From positions 298,627-362,626 of the forward strand of contig JNVV01000039.1 in NCBI GenBank assembly GCA_000733355.1: 64,000 nt of DNA, written 5' to 3'. How positions within the stretch are numbered: position 1 is the first letter of the stretch; the number at the start of each line of letters is the position of its first letter. The DNA comes from Falciphora oryzae (lineage: Eukaryota; Ascomycota; Sordariomycetes; Magnaporthales; Magnaporthaceae). Both the position numbers and the translations under genes were made by a program. Shown piece by piece: positions 47,118 through 59,372 of this stretch. The notes under the pieces were generated by a model, which searched no databases, was not told where the DNA came from, and worked only from the letters and a program-made list of their open reading frames with translations.

Positions 47118-50100
47118 TCATGGCTCTGGCCCCAAAAGCTCAAGCAATCTCTGCCTCAGATCGGGACTGAGGTTTGGGAGAAGTTGCCACGCCGTGCGGC
47201 CCCCGTTTCTAACGTCCTTCCTTGCTCCTCGCTTGAGGAGAGCACCGATAACCTCCGTTCCACGCGAAAGCCGAAGTTGATCCAAGAGTGGTGTGTCTCC
47301 GTAATTATCTCGAGCTTCGAGGTCGGCACCGTTCTTGCACAGCACTTCCACACCTGCTTCAGACGCAACACAAAACAAAGGAGTGCCACCATCGTTTTTT
47401 TTCGCGTTGACGTCGGCACCATGACTGCACAGGAGTTCCAGGATTTCTGGAGTCTGGTGTTTATGCAGAGGAGTATTGCCGTAATTATCCTTCGCGTTGA
47501 CGTCGGCACCATGGTTGCACAGGAGTTCCAGGATTTCTGGAGTCTGGTGTTTATGCAGAGGAGTATTGCCGTATTTATCTTTCGCGTTGACGTCGGCACC
47601 ATGGTTGCATAAGAGTTCCAGGATTTCTGGAGTCTGGTGTTTATGCAGAGGAGTATTGCCGTATTCATCCTTCGCGTTCACTAAAGCATCATGCTCGATA
47701 AGGAGCTTGGTAATAGGGGTAGCCATTGTCCCCTCGAAAGTGGCCATATGGTGAAGCAATGAGCATCCTTTCCGGTCGACTAGGTTTGGGTCTGCCCTTC
47801 GCTCAACAAGAAGCATCTCGACCAGGTCTTGGTGGTTGTTGAGAGCCGCGTACCACAGTGCTGGACGCCCAAAATCATCAGGGGCGTTAACGTCGAACCC
47901 ATTGTCGAGAAGCCTGACGACCGCATCCTTGTTACCGAGGCCGGCAGCTGCCCAAATTCGAAGTTCGGCCCCTAGCTCGAGGAGGAAGGACGTGGTGGTG
48001 GCATCAAATTGCCGCCAGACTAGCTCGTCCAAGAGGCTCGACCCCGCCGGTGTCGAAGCATCGACATCGTAGCCCGCACCGACCAGCAGTCGAAGGTTCT
48101 GCTGTAACCCACAAGGATCTCGAACAAGCTTCACGATCCGATTGTTCCATGAATCTCTTGAGGTCCAGGTCGAAATGCAGCTGGCAGCCAGAATCGGACG
48201 ATCATGGCCATTGTCGAGTCCGTCCTTCAGGTAAGAGAGGTCGCCTTTGAAGAATGCCTCCACTGTGAATGTGCGAAAGCTCTTAGCATACCATAGCGTC
48301 TGAAATGCGCCCCCGGAAATCATGGCTTTCAGATTCCCATCTTGATTCTTCTCCGTAGTGATCAGGTCCAATGCGTCTCTACCCAGTAGGCTCCTTTCCA
48401 CAACCACAGCGTTGAGCGTTTTCAATCGTATTGCTTTGACAGCCGCTGACGCAAGGAGCCTGACGAAAGGAGCGTAGCCGTATTGGCAGAGGTAATGAGC
48501 CATGGATTTGGGTGCGTCCCATTTGAGCCGAAGATTCTGGCGGCCTTTAGTGGGCTGGGCAGAGGTATCGTCTGTAAAATTGTCTCCAACGAGTGGCGAT
48601 AGGTCGACATCCGACAAGAGTAGTTGCTCGATTGCCTCATGGGACCCGTGTGCAATAGCTGCGACTAACGGGGGACCATAACGCTCCATAGCGAATGGGT
48701 GGGACGGAGGCGGCCCGTAAGGCCCGTATGAACGGAAAGAGGGACGGTCGGGGAAAATTTTGATCAGGTTCGCGGCGTTTTGTTCGGCCAGTAAATACAT
48801 CATGGGCGCCTGGGTTGTGTGCTGACGCGACTTGAACGTCGACATTGCGTTGTCGAGCTCGACCCATTGACGCTTGGGGAAGTCTTTGAGGAATTGGAGC
48901 TGACATACGCCGCCCTGCTGCGCGCGGTCGGCGTGATATATGACGTTTTGTAGCGCATACCGGAGGAACGGGAACGTCCTAGACAGGCGATCTCTATGGG
49001 TCGAGCCGTCTTCTGATTGTTTAGTTCGGTTCTTGGCCTTGACCGGGGAATCAGGGACATCCTTGGTCTCGAGCGGTGAATCGGGGAGAGTTTCGAGGTC
49101 GATAGAGGGACCAAAGGAGCTCCCGGTCTCGATGGGGAGATCAGGCGCAGTAGACCGGGCGTCTGACCCCTCAGTGGATGACATTCCTGGCTCGATTTCG
49201 AATGCTCCCTGCTGAATGTAGCTGAGGCAGCCATTCTTTAGGGCTTCATGACTGAGCGAACTGAAGTCCCCCTTGAGCTCTGACCAAACCTTTTCCAAGC
49301 CTCCCTGGAAGAGGTAATCGCGGATAGATTCGTGGATGAACTGCACAGTTGGCTTCTTGGTCGACGTGACCTCGACAAGGCCTTTCGAGGAACTGACAAT
49401 GAACCTCTCCATGTAATCTCGGGTGATCTCATCCGAATTCCAGGGCTGGTGGCGGATAGGGAGCTCATCAGGCTCCGAGTCGTAGGGCACCATGGCAAAG
49501 TAGAGCTCCTCGGGGACTAGTGGGCGCCTGGCGAAAAGGGTCCACTGGATGCACAACAAAAGCTGGGGCTTGTTGTTGTCATCTCGGGTGAGGATGCTCT
49601 CGAACAGGGTGTGCAGGTCCTTGGGGATCTCCTTCAGCTTTTTCTTGAGGGCATGGATGTTGCCGCGGTCGAATTCCCGGTTCAGAATCTGCGTGACAAG
49701 CACCGCCCACATGAAGATACCCGATGCGCTCTTCAACATTTCAGAGCGGACTTCTTGCGCAGTTTTGGTTTTTCCGATCTTGAGCTCGGTCTCGAGGTAG
49801 CTAACAATATCGCGTTCGTGGCCGCTTTGCACGTCGAGGTTAAGCTCCAGGCACTTGTCGACCGTGATATGTGGATAGTGCCGGCTTGAGAAGCAGACCT
49901 GGAAGGGAGCTCCCTGGGACAGTGATAACTCTCCAAGCTCGGTGAAGAAGTCCAGCATGTCCCTGATCTCGTCCTCGTCGCACTCGTCGAGCGCATCGAC
50001 AAAGCAGGTCAGCCGATGGCGGGGGGCGAGGACGGCCGCTCGGAAAAGATCCTTCAGGAGATCCACTGTCCAGCGTGAAGATGCAGTGGGGTCCTCCAGC

Positions 50101-51645
50101 CCGGAGTCCTCGCGAAATCGCTCCCAGATGGCTATAAGATCGTGGTCGGTCATCTTCTGGAGTATCTGGATGATGAGGTGGCGATACATGCCGGCCGTCG
50201 ACTTCTCAAGTTCGTCGCCGCGAGCGTGGAAGAAAAAGGACACCACTTTGCTTCCTCGTAGTCCGTTCTTGGCTCGGTCGAGCAGATATTTCATAAGGGT
50301 TGACTTTCCTGTGCCAGCCTTGCCCTTGATCCAAAGCACCCCGTTGTTCTCGGCCGTCTTCGTCTCGTCCTGCCAGTCGATGTATTCCTGCAGGGTGAGA
50401 AACCATTTGCAAGTTTTTCGATGGGCGCGCTTAATGCTTGTCTGGCGGTCACCCATCTGCTCGAAGTTCAGGGTTTCAAGCGCCTCTTTGCATCGCTGGG
50501 CGTCAATACCTGGCGGTGCCGGGCCTGGAGCTGCGGCTCGCGTCTTTCCTGCTCCCCGGTCACATTGGACAAGGCGTCCCAGGGCTGCCGCGACTTTTCG
50601 ATACTCCGCATCGAAAGGCCCCGAAAACCGACACATTTCCATGTGATCGTTCGCAATATGCTGAGTGACCTCGATCGATGGAGAGTTGAGGCAGGACGAT
50701 GTGTCTTCAACAACCTAGGGGGAGGTAGGATTAGAATCACCCTTTTTTTTCATTATCGATGTCATACTTGGTTAGACATACTTTTTTGCCTTCAAGAAAA
50801 CGCACACCCAATTGCTCCTGAAATGAGTGAACAGCCCATCCTTTCCTCTGCGCTATGGCGGGGAATTCCTCCCGAAGCTCTCGCAAGCGTTCGGCACTGG
50901 GTAGGAGACAATCAACGACTGCCTGGTGGACGGTCATGCCAACCCCGCGAGCAAAAAACTCCGCAAGGCGGAGTAGTAGGGTGCGAGGATCGGCGCCAGA
51001 GTGCGGCGTCCCAAAAAACACCAAGCCGGTGGTCGACGATGCGATCTGCCGCAGATGGTCGTGCGAGTGAAGCCCTTGAGACCGCCTCAGCATCTCTTTG
51101 ACAACAATCCCGCCTAGGCTGTGCGCAATGAAGATCAGGGGCCTGTCTATAGCGTCACGTCTTTCGGCCTCGAGTGCTACTAGGAGATCCCAAGCGATGT
51201 CGTAGACTGTGTTCTGGCTGGGGCGAGGCCCGACGAGCTTGTGCCTGATATGAGTGTCGTATCCATATGTCATTATTCGGGCATCGGGGATCGTGCTGGG
51301 TAGCAGGTCCGTGGGCCAGTAGACCGAGTGGCTCTCACGAGCTGTGGAGCGGTGCAGAAACCTTTGAAGCTTTCTCGGGGGTTCAGCACCATCCTCGACG
51401 TCGGCTTGGGAGCCTTGGACCCCCGACTTGCGCCAAGTCAGGTAGGGGTGGCCTGTGAAGCCGTGTACCAAGACTATGCTGTAGGCGAAATAATCATGTC
51501 AGTTAGGATTCTCTGGGTAGCCGGTAGCTCTGTTCCTGTATCGCAAGACATACTCTACCGATGCCTCAGTATCAGGCACCCTGAGAACGGTCAGGCCTTC
51601 GGCAGGAATCTCCGATGGAGACCCCACGAAGCTTCGGCTGGCCAT
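47118..51645 (-). CDS. NLR-type protein: alpha/beta hydrolase - NACHT - ankyrin
   Basis: Three exons, 51645-51554, 51478-50782 and 50714-47118, join in frame to 1461 residues. Intron 1 restores VDIVLVHGFTGHP; intron 2 restores GKKVVEDTSSCLNSPSIEV. Residues 31-260 form a SesB-type alpha/beta hydrolase with nucleophile Ser151 in AHSLGGIVVKEML. The NACHT ATPase domain has a P-loop GKAGTGKST (394-402) and a Walker B-like block TCFVDALDECDE (about 499-510). A winged-helix-like segment follows (CIQWTLFARRPLVPEELYFAM). Ankyrin repeats fill about 1170-1440, including three nearly identical 30-residue units. Fungal NLRs of this build are linked to non-self recognition and programmed cell death. The hydrolase would be the effector, NACHT the switch and ankyrins the sensor; this is by family analogy. 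Base composition looks less GC-rich than in neighbouring genes. Confidence 0.92.
47401..47680 (-). repeat. tandem 90-bp ankyrin-coding units
   Basis: Units begin at 47401, 47491 and 47581, with a partial fourth at 47671. Adjacent units differ at about four of 90 bases. Each encodes one 30-residue ankyrin repeat of the form HQTPEILELLCNHGADVNAK. Most differences fall at the positions encoding NAKDKYGN versus NAKDNYGN and CNHG versus CSHG. Confidence 0.92.
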
Positions 51646-52219
51646 GGCCAGCTCGAAGAGTGTGTCTATCAGAGAGAAGGGTCGTATCTACTGGCGACAA
51701 GGCGGGTGAGAGGAGATTGGGGGAATACCAATGGGATGCGAATCTTCTGATGCCGGGGTTGCATAGCGGTTGGGGAGTGAGCTGGGAGAAGCGCTCCAAT
51801 GATTTCGAGACTGCGAACCAAGCCCGTAAGTACAGCCTTACCAAGGATGCGGAGGAGAGGGGCAACGCCACCGCGCTCGACTGATGTGGAGGTGGGCGAT
51901 TGGCGGTCGGGTGTATGTAGGCTGTCAGGAGAATTGCCTCGAGTGTTTGGCGCGCCAACGCGATTCCTTGATTGGGCGAGATACCCCTGTTTGAGGCGCA
52001 AGGTACAGGCTGCGCCATGCCGCATGGTGCTGGGCCTTCAGCTGCTGTCGTTCTTCCGTTCAGTGTAACGAGGGAGTGGAAAAAATGCACACAAAGGGAA
52101 TAATCAGAGTCGTGACCATCAAGACGCAGAAGGATGCGTTGTATGCCCAAGTTACAACAACGCTTATTCTATTATGCACTTCTCTGATCGTATCTTTGCT
52201 CTTCTCTATAATGTTGATT
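51646..52219. other. NLR promoter and pmr1 3' flank
   Basis: A 574-bp gap between two minus-strand genes. No convincing gene. Confidence 0.5.
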
Positions 52220-55200
52220 TTACACGGCCTGGCTATAATTGCCGCCTAACCTCCTGCGGCCGTACTTGAGCCACTTGCGCAGCTCGTCGACCCAGAAGAC
52301 GGTGCTGCACAGCACGACGAGCCACAGGAGGTCCGTGAAGGCCAGCGCCTCGGTCTGGAACACCTCTTGTAACCAAGGGAAGTAGATGACGAGCAGCTGG
52401 CCCGCCAGGCTGAGCGACACGGCCCAGTTGAAGAGCGAGTTGCGGAACAGCCCGATCTCGCCCCGGAGCACCGACTTGGACTCGGACCGGCACGCGAGCG
52501 CGTTGAACATGTCGAAGAGCACAAAGCACGTGAAGGTCATAGTCGTGTCGCGCCGCGTCACCTGCCCGTCCTCGAGCATCTCGCGCGTGTACACGAGCAT
52601 CGTTCCGATCATGATGATCGCCGCCGACTGTGCCACCCGCATAACGAGCGACCGGGTCAGGACCGGGTCGTTGCGCTTGCGCGGCGGCCGGTTCATAACG
52701 TCCTTGTCCACCGCCTCAACACCCAGCGACTGCGCGGGAGGGCCGTCCATGATAATGTCTGTTGTTGAGGATAGTCGTTAGCAATAGGCACAGGATATCT
52801 GTATAAGGGATATTTCACTCACTGATCCACAAGATCTGCATCGCATTGAGCGGCGACTTGAATCCGAGGGCCGTGCAGATCAGGACGAGGGACAGGCCAG
52901 CCGCGCTGGTGCTCAGCTGGAAGGTCAGGAAGTTCTGGATGTTGTTGAAGATGCCCTTGCCTTCCTCGATGGCGTGGAGGATCGTAGAGAAGTCGTCATC
53001 AGTCAGGATCATGTCGGCCGCCTCCTTGGCCACGTCGGTGCCGTGACGGCCCATGGCAATTCCGATATCTGCCTTCTTGAGCGCCGGTGCGTCGTTGACA
53101 CCGTCACCCGTCATGGCCACGATGTCGCCGCGCATCTGAAGTGCCCGAACAATTTTCATCTTGTGGTCCGGGTTGGTTCGCGCAAACACCGTAGTCGTCT
53201 GCATTGCCTGCGCCAGCTCCTCCTCCGACATGGCGTCTACCTCGTCGCCGCGGAGCACGGGCCGGACGCTGACCTGGTTGTCTGTGTGCTCGCGGGGTGT
53301 CGCGATCTGCATCCCCAACTGGCGCCCGATGGCAACCGCTGTCGTCTCGGCGTCGCCCGTGATCATAATAACCTTGACCCCGCCGCGCATCAATTTCCTA
53401 ATTGAGCGTCCGACTCCGGGCCGAGGAGGGTCGCTCATGCCGACCAGACCAGCAAAAGTGAGGCCGGTGTACGGTTCCTCGTTAGTCGCCGGGTGCCACT
53501 CATCCGACTTCTCGCCCGCTGGAGTGCTGCTTCGAGTCGACGCAAGCGCAGCCTTGCCTTTGGCAGATCTGCTGACAGGACCGCTCGCAAAAGCCAGGAC
53601 GCGAAGTCCCTGGGCTGCCATCTTATCAGCAGCCTGCAGGGCCTCTTGCCGACGGTTGGAGTCAAGGACGAACTCGCGGCCTTCACCAGTAATGTAGGTG
53701 TCACAGCTCGCCAGGATCCTGTCGATGGCGCCTTTGATATACGCAAACTCCTTGTCACTCTTGCCACCCTCGGCCGCGATAGTGACGCCCATCCACTTTC
53801 TCTCCGAGCTGAAGGGTGTCTCGGTGGCGCGCTGTCCAACCGATCCCCTGACGTCATGCTCCTTGAATCGGTCCAGGAGGTCGAGCATCGCAATGTCTGT
53901 CGGCTGCCCGACCCAGCGCGTGTAGGACGAGCTCATTTCATCTTTGCCGAGAGTCGACGTGAGCACCGCCCTAGCGGCTGCGCCGTTTTCGGTGTACTGG
54001 TGCGCAAGGCGGGCATTGTTGGCAATATTTCCAATGCGTAGAATTCTCAAAGTCGCAGCATCCGGCTTCGCCTCAGTAAACTCGTCGTCCGAGTCGACAC
54101 TGACAGAGCTTGGCTGGCCAAAGTACCACATCTTGGTTGTGGTCATGTGGTTCATGGTGAGAGTGCCTACAAAAAGGGGCTAAATCAGTCATTTGTTCCC
54201 TGAGAGTAATGTCCGCGAGTTCTTAAACCGACCTGTCTTGTCTGTGCAGACGACGTTCACCGAACCGAGAGTTTCCACCTTGGGCATCTTCCTGACAATC
54301 GCATTGCGCTTAGCCATGCGGTGGACACCAAGAGCGAGCGTGACAGTGACAATGATAGGCAGGCCTTCGGGGATGGCGGCGACGGCAAGCGATATCGAGA
54401 TGGTAAAGATCTCCAGCAGCTTCTTTCCCTGAAAAAATCCAATCAGGGAGATGAGGCCAATAACAATAAATGAGAATTTACTGAGCTGCCCGCCCAGTTC
54501 GTCCATGGAGAGTTGCAGAGGTGACCGAGGGCTCTCCGTCCCCGAAACACTCAGGGAGATGGTTCCAAAATGCGTGTTTCCTCCGGTGGCAAAGACGATT
54601 CCCTGGCCGTGGCCAGACCTGACCAGTGTGCCCATGTAAGCAACATTCTTGGGCGGAGGAGCATCCTCGCCGGCCTGACTCTTAGTCTCGAAGGATGGGC
54701 TGGGGAGCTGTAGGCTGGTGCCTCCAAAGGGCGTGAGAGGGCGCTGGTCTCGCGAGCGTGCGGCGACCGTGATTCTCTCGGGTTCGTTCTCACCGGTGAG
54801 GTTCGACGCATCGATGGTCAGATCCATGGCCTTGGTCACGCGGATGTCGGCAGGAATACGGTCGCCCGTCGTGAACATGACCAGATCACCCGGAACCAGC
54901 TGCGAAGCCATGACCTTGGACGAGGTGGCTTCCATGGCCGCCTCCCCGGGGGTGGTGGCTCCCGAAGGAGACTGATCACCGCTGCTACCGGCATCCAGAG
55001 GTGGCCAGTTCGCCGGGCGCCCCGTGGTGGGAGTCTTGGGCATCTGGGTTCGTATCAGGTGGGCATGGTCCGGAACCAGGTGGCTCAGAGCCTCGATCGA
55101 CTTCTCTGACCGGTACTCCTGCACGAAGCCGACGGTGACGACGATAGTGACGGCGACGGTGATGCTGACGGCGTCGTCGGTGTTGCCAAGGAATATTGAT

Positions 55201-55565
55201 GCCGCGGCCGAGACCAGCAGCATCAGAATCAGCGGTTCCTTAAACTGGCCGATGAATCGCAGCCATAGCGGCTCGGGAGGTTCGTGGGGAATTTCGTTGG
55301 GGCCATATTCGTGGATGCGCGTGATAGCCTCGTTGGGGGTGAGGCCGTGGGTAAGCGAGGTCCTGAGGCGGGCGGCGGTCTCGGCCGGGGACATGAACGA
55401 GTACTCGTCGGCGACGATCCTCGATTGTGCAGAGGTCGTGCGCGCATGGTTCGGTGGTCTGGACCGCGACGCCTCTCGTTCGTCATCGCCGCTGATAGTC
55501 GGCAGGTTGGGACGGCTCAGGGGAAGCAGCGGGATGCCATGGGAGCTGTTGGAGCCTTTTTCCAT
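52220..55565 (-). CDS. pmr1: Golgi P-type Ca2+/Mn2+ ATPase, Pmr1 type
   Basis: Three exons, 55565-54233, 54166-52823 and 52758-52220, give 1071 residues. The first intron splits the phosphorylation motif: VVCTDK plus [11 protein letters not shown], with Asp near 442 as the phosphorylated residue. Also visible are the N-terminal block [29 protein letters not shown] in the actuator region, [21 protein letters not shown], and the hinge [41 protein letters not shown] begins the C-terminal membrane part and spans intron 2. The sequence is closer to SPCA/Pmr1 pumps than to SERCA, Na+ (Ena) or plasma-membrane PMCA types. It loads Ca2+ and Mn2+ into the Golgi, needed for secretion and glycosylation. 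The Ser/Pro-rich N-terminus is longer than in yeast. Divergent from the CFEM gene. Confidence 0.93.
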
Positions 55566-56657
55566 TTTATGCGAGCCGGTGGAGGTGAGTCGGACAGGGG
55601 CACGGCGGTCATGAGACCCGGGGAGAAGTCAGTCTGTCGAGGCCGGGTGTCAGATCAACGGAACGGCGGTTCGGGGATCAATGGAGACGAGATCAAAGCC
55701 AATTATCGATCGTCATGATTCCGCGCTTTGCGCCCACCAGCCTGGACCGGAAAGGGAGCGCCAGCAGAGACGTGCTTACAATGGAGAATTAACCGGCATG
55801 GGGGCCTGCGCAGAATCGGATCAATTCGCCTGCGGATGCATCAGTGTCGTCTGTGCAGCCCGCTGTCGCAACGGAGTCTTGTTCGCCGTGGGAGGGCGAG
55901 GGATCGTCGTTGTCTGAAATATGGATGCGATTTCAAAGTTCGGCCCTCCTGCTGGCGCGTTTGGTCGTCGTGGCTTAAAGTTGTCTGGTGCCTGCATGAC
56001 GCTGGGACGTGTGATTTCAGCGTGGCACCGCAAACCAAATCTGGCACCGCGGCCCACAAGTGCCACACTCAGCGCGATTCGCTTATGTAAACCGCGAGCT
56101 TGGCGGTCCCGGCTGGAGGCTCGCATGAGTGGCTAGGGCTGAGCCACGCCAAGCTCAAGCCACATACGGAGGGATCATCGCGACACACTTGGAGGCCCGC
56201 GCCCCTGAAAGATGAGGAAGTGGATATGCGAGGCGGATCCCAATTCCGTTCCATCCCACAACCAATGCCCTGCCAGACCCCTGAATTCCTTCGCGATGCG
56301 ACTTTGGCCAAGGTCTTCAACTCGGTTCGTTTGGAAGCGCGTCCGTGTCTTACCATGCTGGTCTGTGTTACCCCTGGATTCCTATAACAGGCAGGATAAA
56401 GAGGAGCCCATCTCTGCCGCTCACCGAAACGAAACCTCCTCATGCTTTGTCGATAAAAAGCTCTGCCCAGCCGCTCCTTGCTTTTTGTTTTCTCTTTCCA
56501 GCCCTATCGTTCATCGACTTCACTCAAACTTTCCACCAACTCAAGGCCACTTTCACTTCTCACCCGACTTAAACTCCGACGACACTGGCTGTCCTCCTCG
56601 GCTTATCCACCCATTTACATATACTCTTTACCTAAGACCCCACACCTCGCCGTCAAG
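55566..56657. promoter_or_regulatory. shared divergent promoter, pmr1 / CFEM protein
   Basis: A 1.1-kb region between two divergent start codons, so it must hold both promoters. A GATAAAGAGG stretch lies near 56394, and long pyrimidine-rich leader sequence (CTTTCCAGCC, CACTTTCACTTC) precedes the CFEM ATG. No specific site assigned. Confidence 0.55.
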
Positions 56658-57231
56658 ATGCGTTTCTTCACCACTGCCGTCCTCTCCGCCCTGGTGGCCG
56701 TCAGCGCCGCCGCCACCATCCCCGAGCTTACTGCCCAGATCCCCAGCTGCGCCAAGACGTGCCTGAACACGGCCGCCAAGGAGGTCGGCTGCGATGCGGC
56801 CGACGCCAAGTGCCAGTGCGGCAAGCTGCTCGACATGACCGACAAGGCCAGGGCCTGCATCACCTCAGGATGCAGCTTTGACGATGTCACCAGTATGTCT
56901 TGAACCTGCCACTCCATCCATATACCAGCCCTGTTCTAATAACTAACCTGGTGCTTCTTCACTCACTGCAGAGGTCGCCGGCCTTATGCCCCAGATCTGC
57001 TCCATCGTCGCCGCCGATAAGGGTGGCGGCGCCTTCAGCTCGCTGGTCACCAAGGCCAGCTCCGCCGCCACTGCCGGCCTCGCTGGCGCCAGCAACCTGG
57101 CGACTTCGCTGGCCGGCGCTGCCACCAGGACCGGCGCTCCTGGCACCACGGCGACTCCCGCCCCTGCCGCCGCCGGCCGCAACATGGCCGGCGTTGGCTT
57201 CGCGGCTGCTGTTGTCGCTCTCGCCCTGTAA
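56658..57231 (+). CDS. CFEM-domain, probably GPI-anchored protein
   Basis: Two exons, 56658-56892 and 56972-57231 (GTATGT donor, CTGCAG acceptor), give 164 residues. A signal peptide (MRFFTTAVLSALVAVSAAA) leads into a CFEM domain with exactly eight cysteines: 31, 35, 45, 52, 54, 67, 72 and 88. Acidic residues at 46 and 49, next to the CxC, are where CFEM haem ligands usually sit. The linker is Ala/Thr/Gly-rich and likely O-glycosylated. The C-terminus is hydrophobic (GVGFAAAVVALAL), as expected for GPI attachment. CFEM proteins are found only in fungi; some bind haem for iron uptake, others act at the cell wall or in host contact. No specific partner can be named. The intron lies within the domain. 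Confidence 0.93.
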
Positions 57232-58474
57232 AAGGGATTCTGAGAGAACTGTGGTTGCCGGGCGATTGCGAGAAGAGTGGACGCTAGCGTTACTTTTTAG
57301 CTGCATTTGATACCATCTGGCCGCCCATACCGAAGGGTTAATGCCAGTCCGTGATGAATTGAACAATTATACCCCCTTCATTTTTACTCGATGTGGTCTG
57401 GTGTTATGAGCTTCCAATTGTCCGGATTTGGTGGCATCAAGCCTGCTTGTTGAGTATGACTCCTGCTGCAACAGGAAGTTGTAGCTGTGTGACTAAACCA
57501 CGAGGGAGGGTGCCATCCTCTGGAATGTCGTTGAGATATCAGTGGCCCGGATGGGAAAAGATCTCCGGAATCCATTCATAGAAACTGGGTGAGGGAAAGA
57601 TCTGCAGCTGGCCGCTAAACAACGCTCAGAGGCATGAGGTCATGTACTTGAGCCCTGCACGAGGCAGCCACAGCTAGAATGTGGCAACGGCATTGAGAAA
57701 CGTGACTTCGTTCACGGCCGTATACCCAGCACCGTTTCCATCACAGACATCGCGAGATTCGGCCTCCATCCCACCCCGTATTACCCCTGAGCCGCACCAA
57801 GGATGGGATGAACCTACCCTTGGGAAGGCGACTCAGGTTCATGCCAGCAAAGAGCCAGTCCCCAGGCACCGTTACATTGGGCTACTGACTTGTGGCATGT
57901 GGCTTTGACGGCGTGCCTGATTTCGATTGAGTCGCTTGCAGTCATGCACCCTGGACATCACGAAAGCTTGCTTGTCATGTTCTTTTGAGCCGACTCGGTT
58001 GTTAATTTTATTTTGTTCTGCCACAAACAAAAATTGCCGGGCGTCCTATGCAAATCGAAACAATAAACCCCCTCCAGGAAAAGGAAAAAAAAAAAAAAAA
58101 AAAAAAAACACCAGACTGTCCCGCCCGCCCAGCCTGTCGGGCGAGCCTTACCAAAACAGCCAAGAACCAATCGACAAGAGTCCTCATCCCAGTGCCTTTG
58201 GGTGGGTATATCCGCACGTCATAAAACAAAAAGGTGTTAAAACAAGTGTAAAAGAGGAAAGCCATTAGCTATGCAGCCTGTAGTCATCCCAAAGAAAGAA
58301 GAGAACTAATAGAACAAATGGCCACGCATGTATATATGCTGATTAGTGGCCATGGAGCGAGTGACGGCGAAAAGGGTCAAGGAGGCCGAGGTAGCCGCCG
58401 CCCACATTAGAAATTGTGTAGGGACATCCCCGGTTGTGTTTTGTTGCAAGCTGAATAAATGCGAAAAAGCACAT
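57232..58474. other. intergenic, no gene seen
   Basis: Lies between two convergent genes (CFEM plus, DUF3455 minus). Contains A24 at 58085-58108. No coding evidence. Confidence 0.45.
58085..58108. repeat. poly-A tract (A24)
   Basis: Uninterrupted homopolymer in the gap between convergent genes. Confidence 0.9.
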
Positions 58475-59372
58475 TTAGCCGTAGAACCAGTAGAAGGCGG
58501 TGTAGGGCACGCTGCCCTTGGGCACGGCGCCTTCGGTGTTGCAGGCCTGAGCGGCGCCGCCGGCGGTGACGACGCGGTAGACCTGGCTGTTGGCGCCAAA
58601 GGTGCTTTGGCCCTTGCCGTTGTCGTTGAGCAGGAGCCACTTGACGGCGCCGGTGCCCAGGACGCCCTTGTCAGACTGGCCGGGCTGGTTGACCGATTCC
58701 TTGAGGCCAACCGAGAAGCGCATGTTGCGGGCCGAGAGGTCAAAGGTGGGCGCGCCGGCGGCGTCGAAGTAATGGTGGCCCAGGAACTTGAGCGGCGGCA
58801 TCTCGCCGAGCGTGATGTCGGCGGCGGCGGGGAAGGGGTTGCCCGCGGCGGCGCCGTAGGCCGAGGGGGGCATGCCCTTGTTGGGAGCGTCGGGCGTGCC
58901 GGGCTTGGCGGCGGCCGGGTCGACGAGGTTCAGGGGCAGGTCCTGGGTCCAGAGGATGGCGCTGCTCAGGCTCTCGAAGCCCTCCCTGGACAGGCCGGAG
59001 CCGGGTGTGCCTGGGTAAAATGGGGTGACGTCGTACAGGACGGCAAGGGCACCAGCGGCAGTTGCGGTGGCTGCACCATCAGCGCACGTGTAGTTCTGGA
59101 TGCCGTGGCCGACGGCAATGGCCTTGAGGGTGCCGGCAGAGTTCGGTGCGGGCAGGTCGGTAGCTGGAAGGGGGTTTATATGTTAGTCCACTGTCTCGAT
59201 ATAGGCCCAGCTTCGTAGTTCACCAGGGCTAAGAGGCGAGCAGGGGATGGTGGGCGCAAGACATACTGCCGGTGCTGGGAAGGTTGGGGCGGGCGCTGGG
59301 CGGGGGAGCGCAAGGCGAGGCCGCAGCGGTGGCCACGAGGGCGGCAAAGGAGACGATGGTCCTTGAAAGCAT
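58475..59372 (-). CDS. secreted DUF3455 protein
   Basis: Two exons, 59372-59267 and 59163-58475 (GTATGT donor, TTCCAG acceptor), give 264 residues. The signal peptide is MLSRTIVSFAALVATAAAS. The body carries the DUF3455 blocks GTLKAIAVGHGIQNYTCAD, GALAVLYDVTPFYPG, LGHHYFDAAGAPTFDL, VKWLLLNDNGKGQ, VYRVVTAGGAAQACN and the terminal VPYTAFYWFYG. The paired Cys residues in this family probably form a disulfide. Databases sometimes label members as malate dehydrogenase, but no NAD-binding motif is present, so I do not use that name. The biochemical role is unknown. It is common in filamentous fungi as an abundant secreted or wall protein. No transmembrane or GPI tail is seen. Confidence 0.9.

Noticed and set aside
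47401..47680. CRISPR-like regular repeat array.
   Set aside because: The 90-bp units are contiguous, lack spacers and encode ankyrin repeats in frame.
50737..50781. Reading through the second NLR intron (ending KYDIDNEKKG) as the hydrolase gene's own C-terminus.
   Set aside because: A GTATGT donor at 50781 and a CCCTAG acceptor restore GKKVVEDTSSCL, continuous with the NACHT exon.
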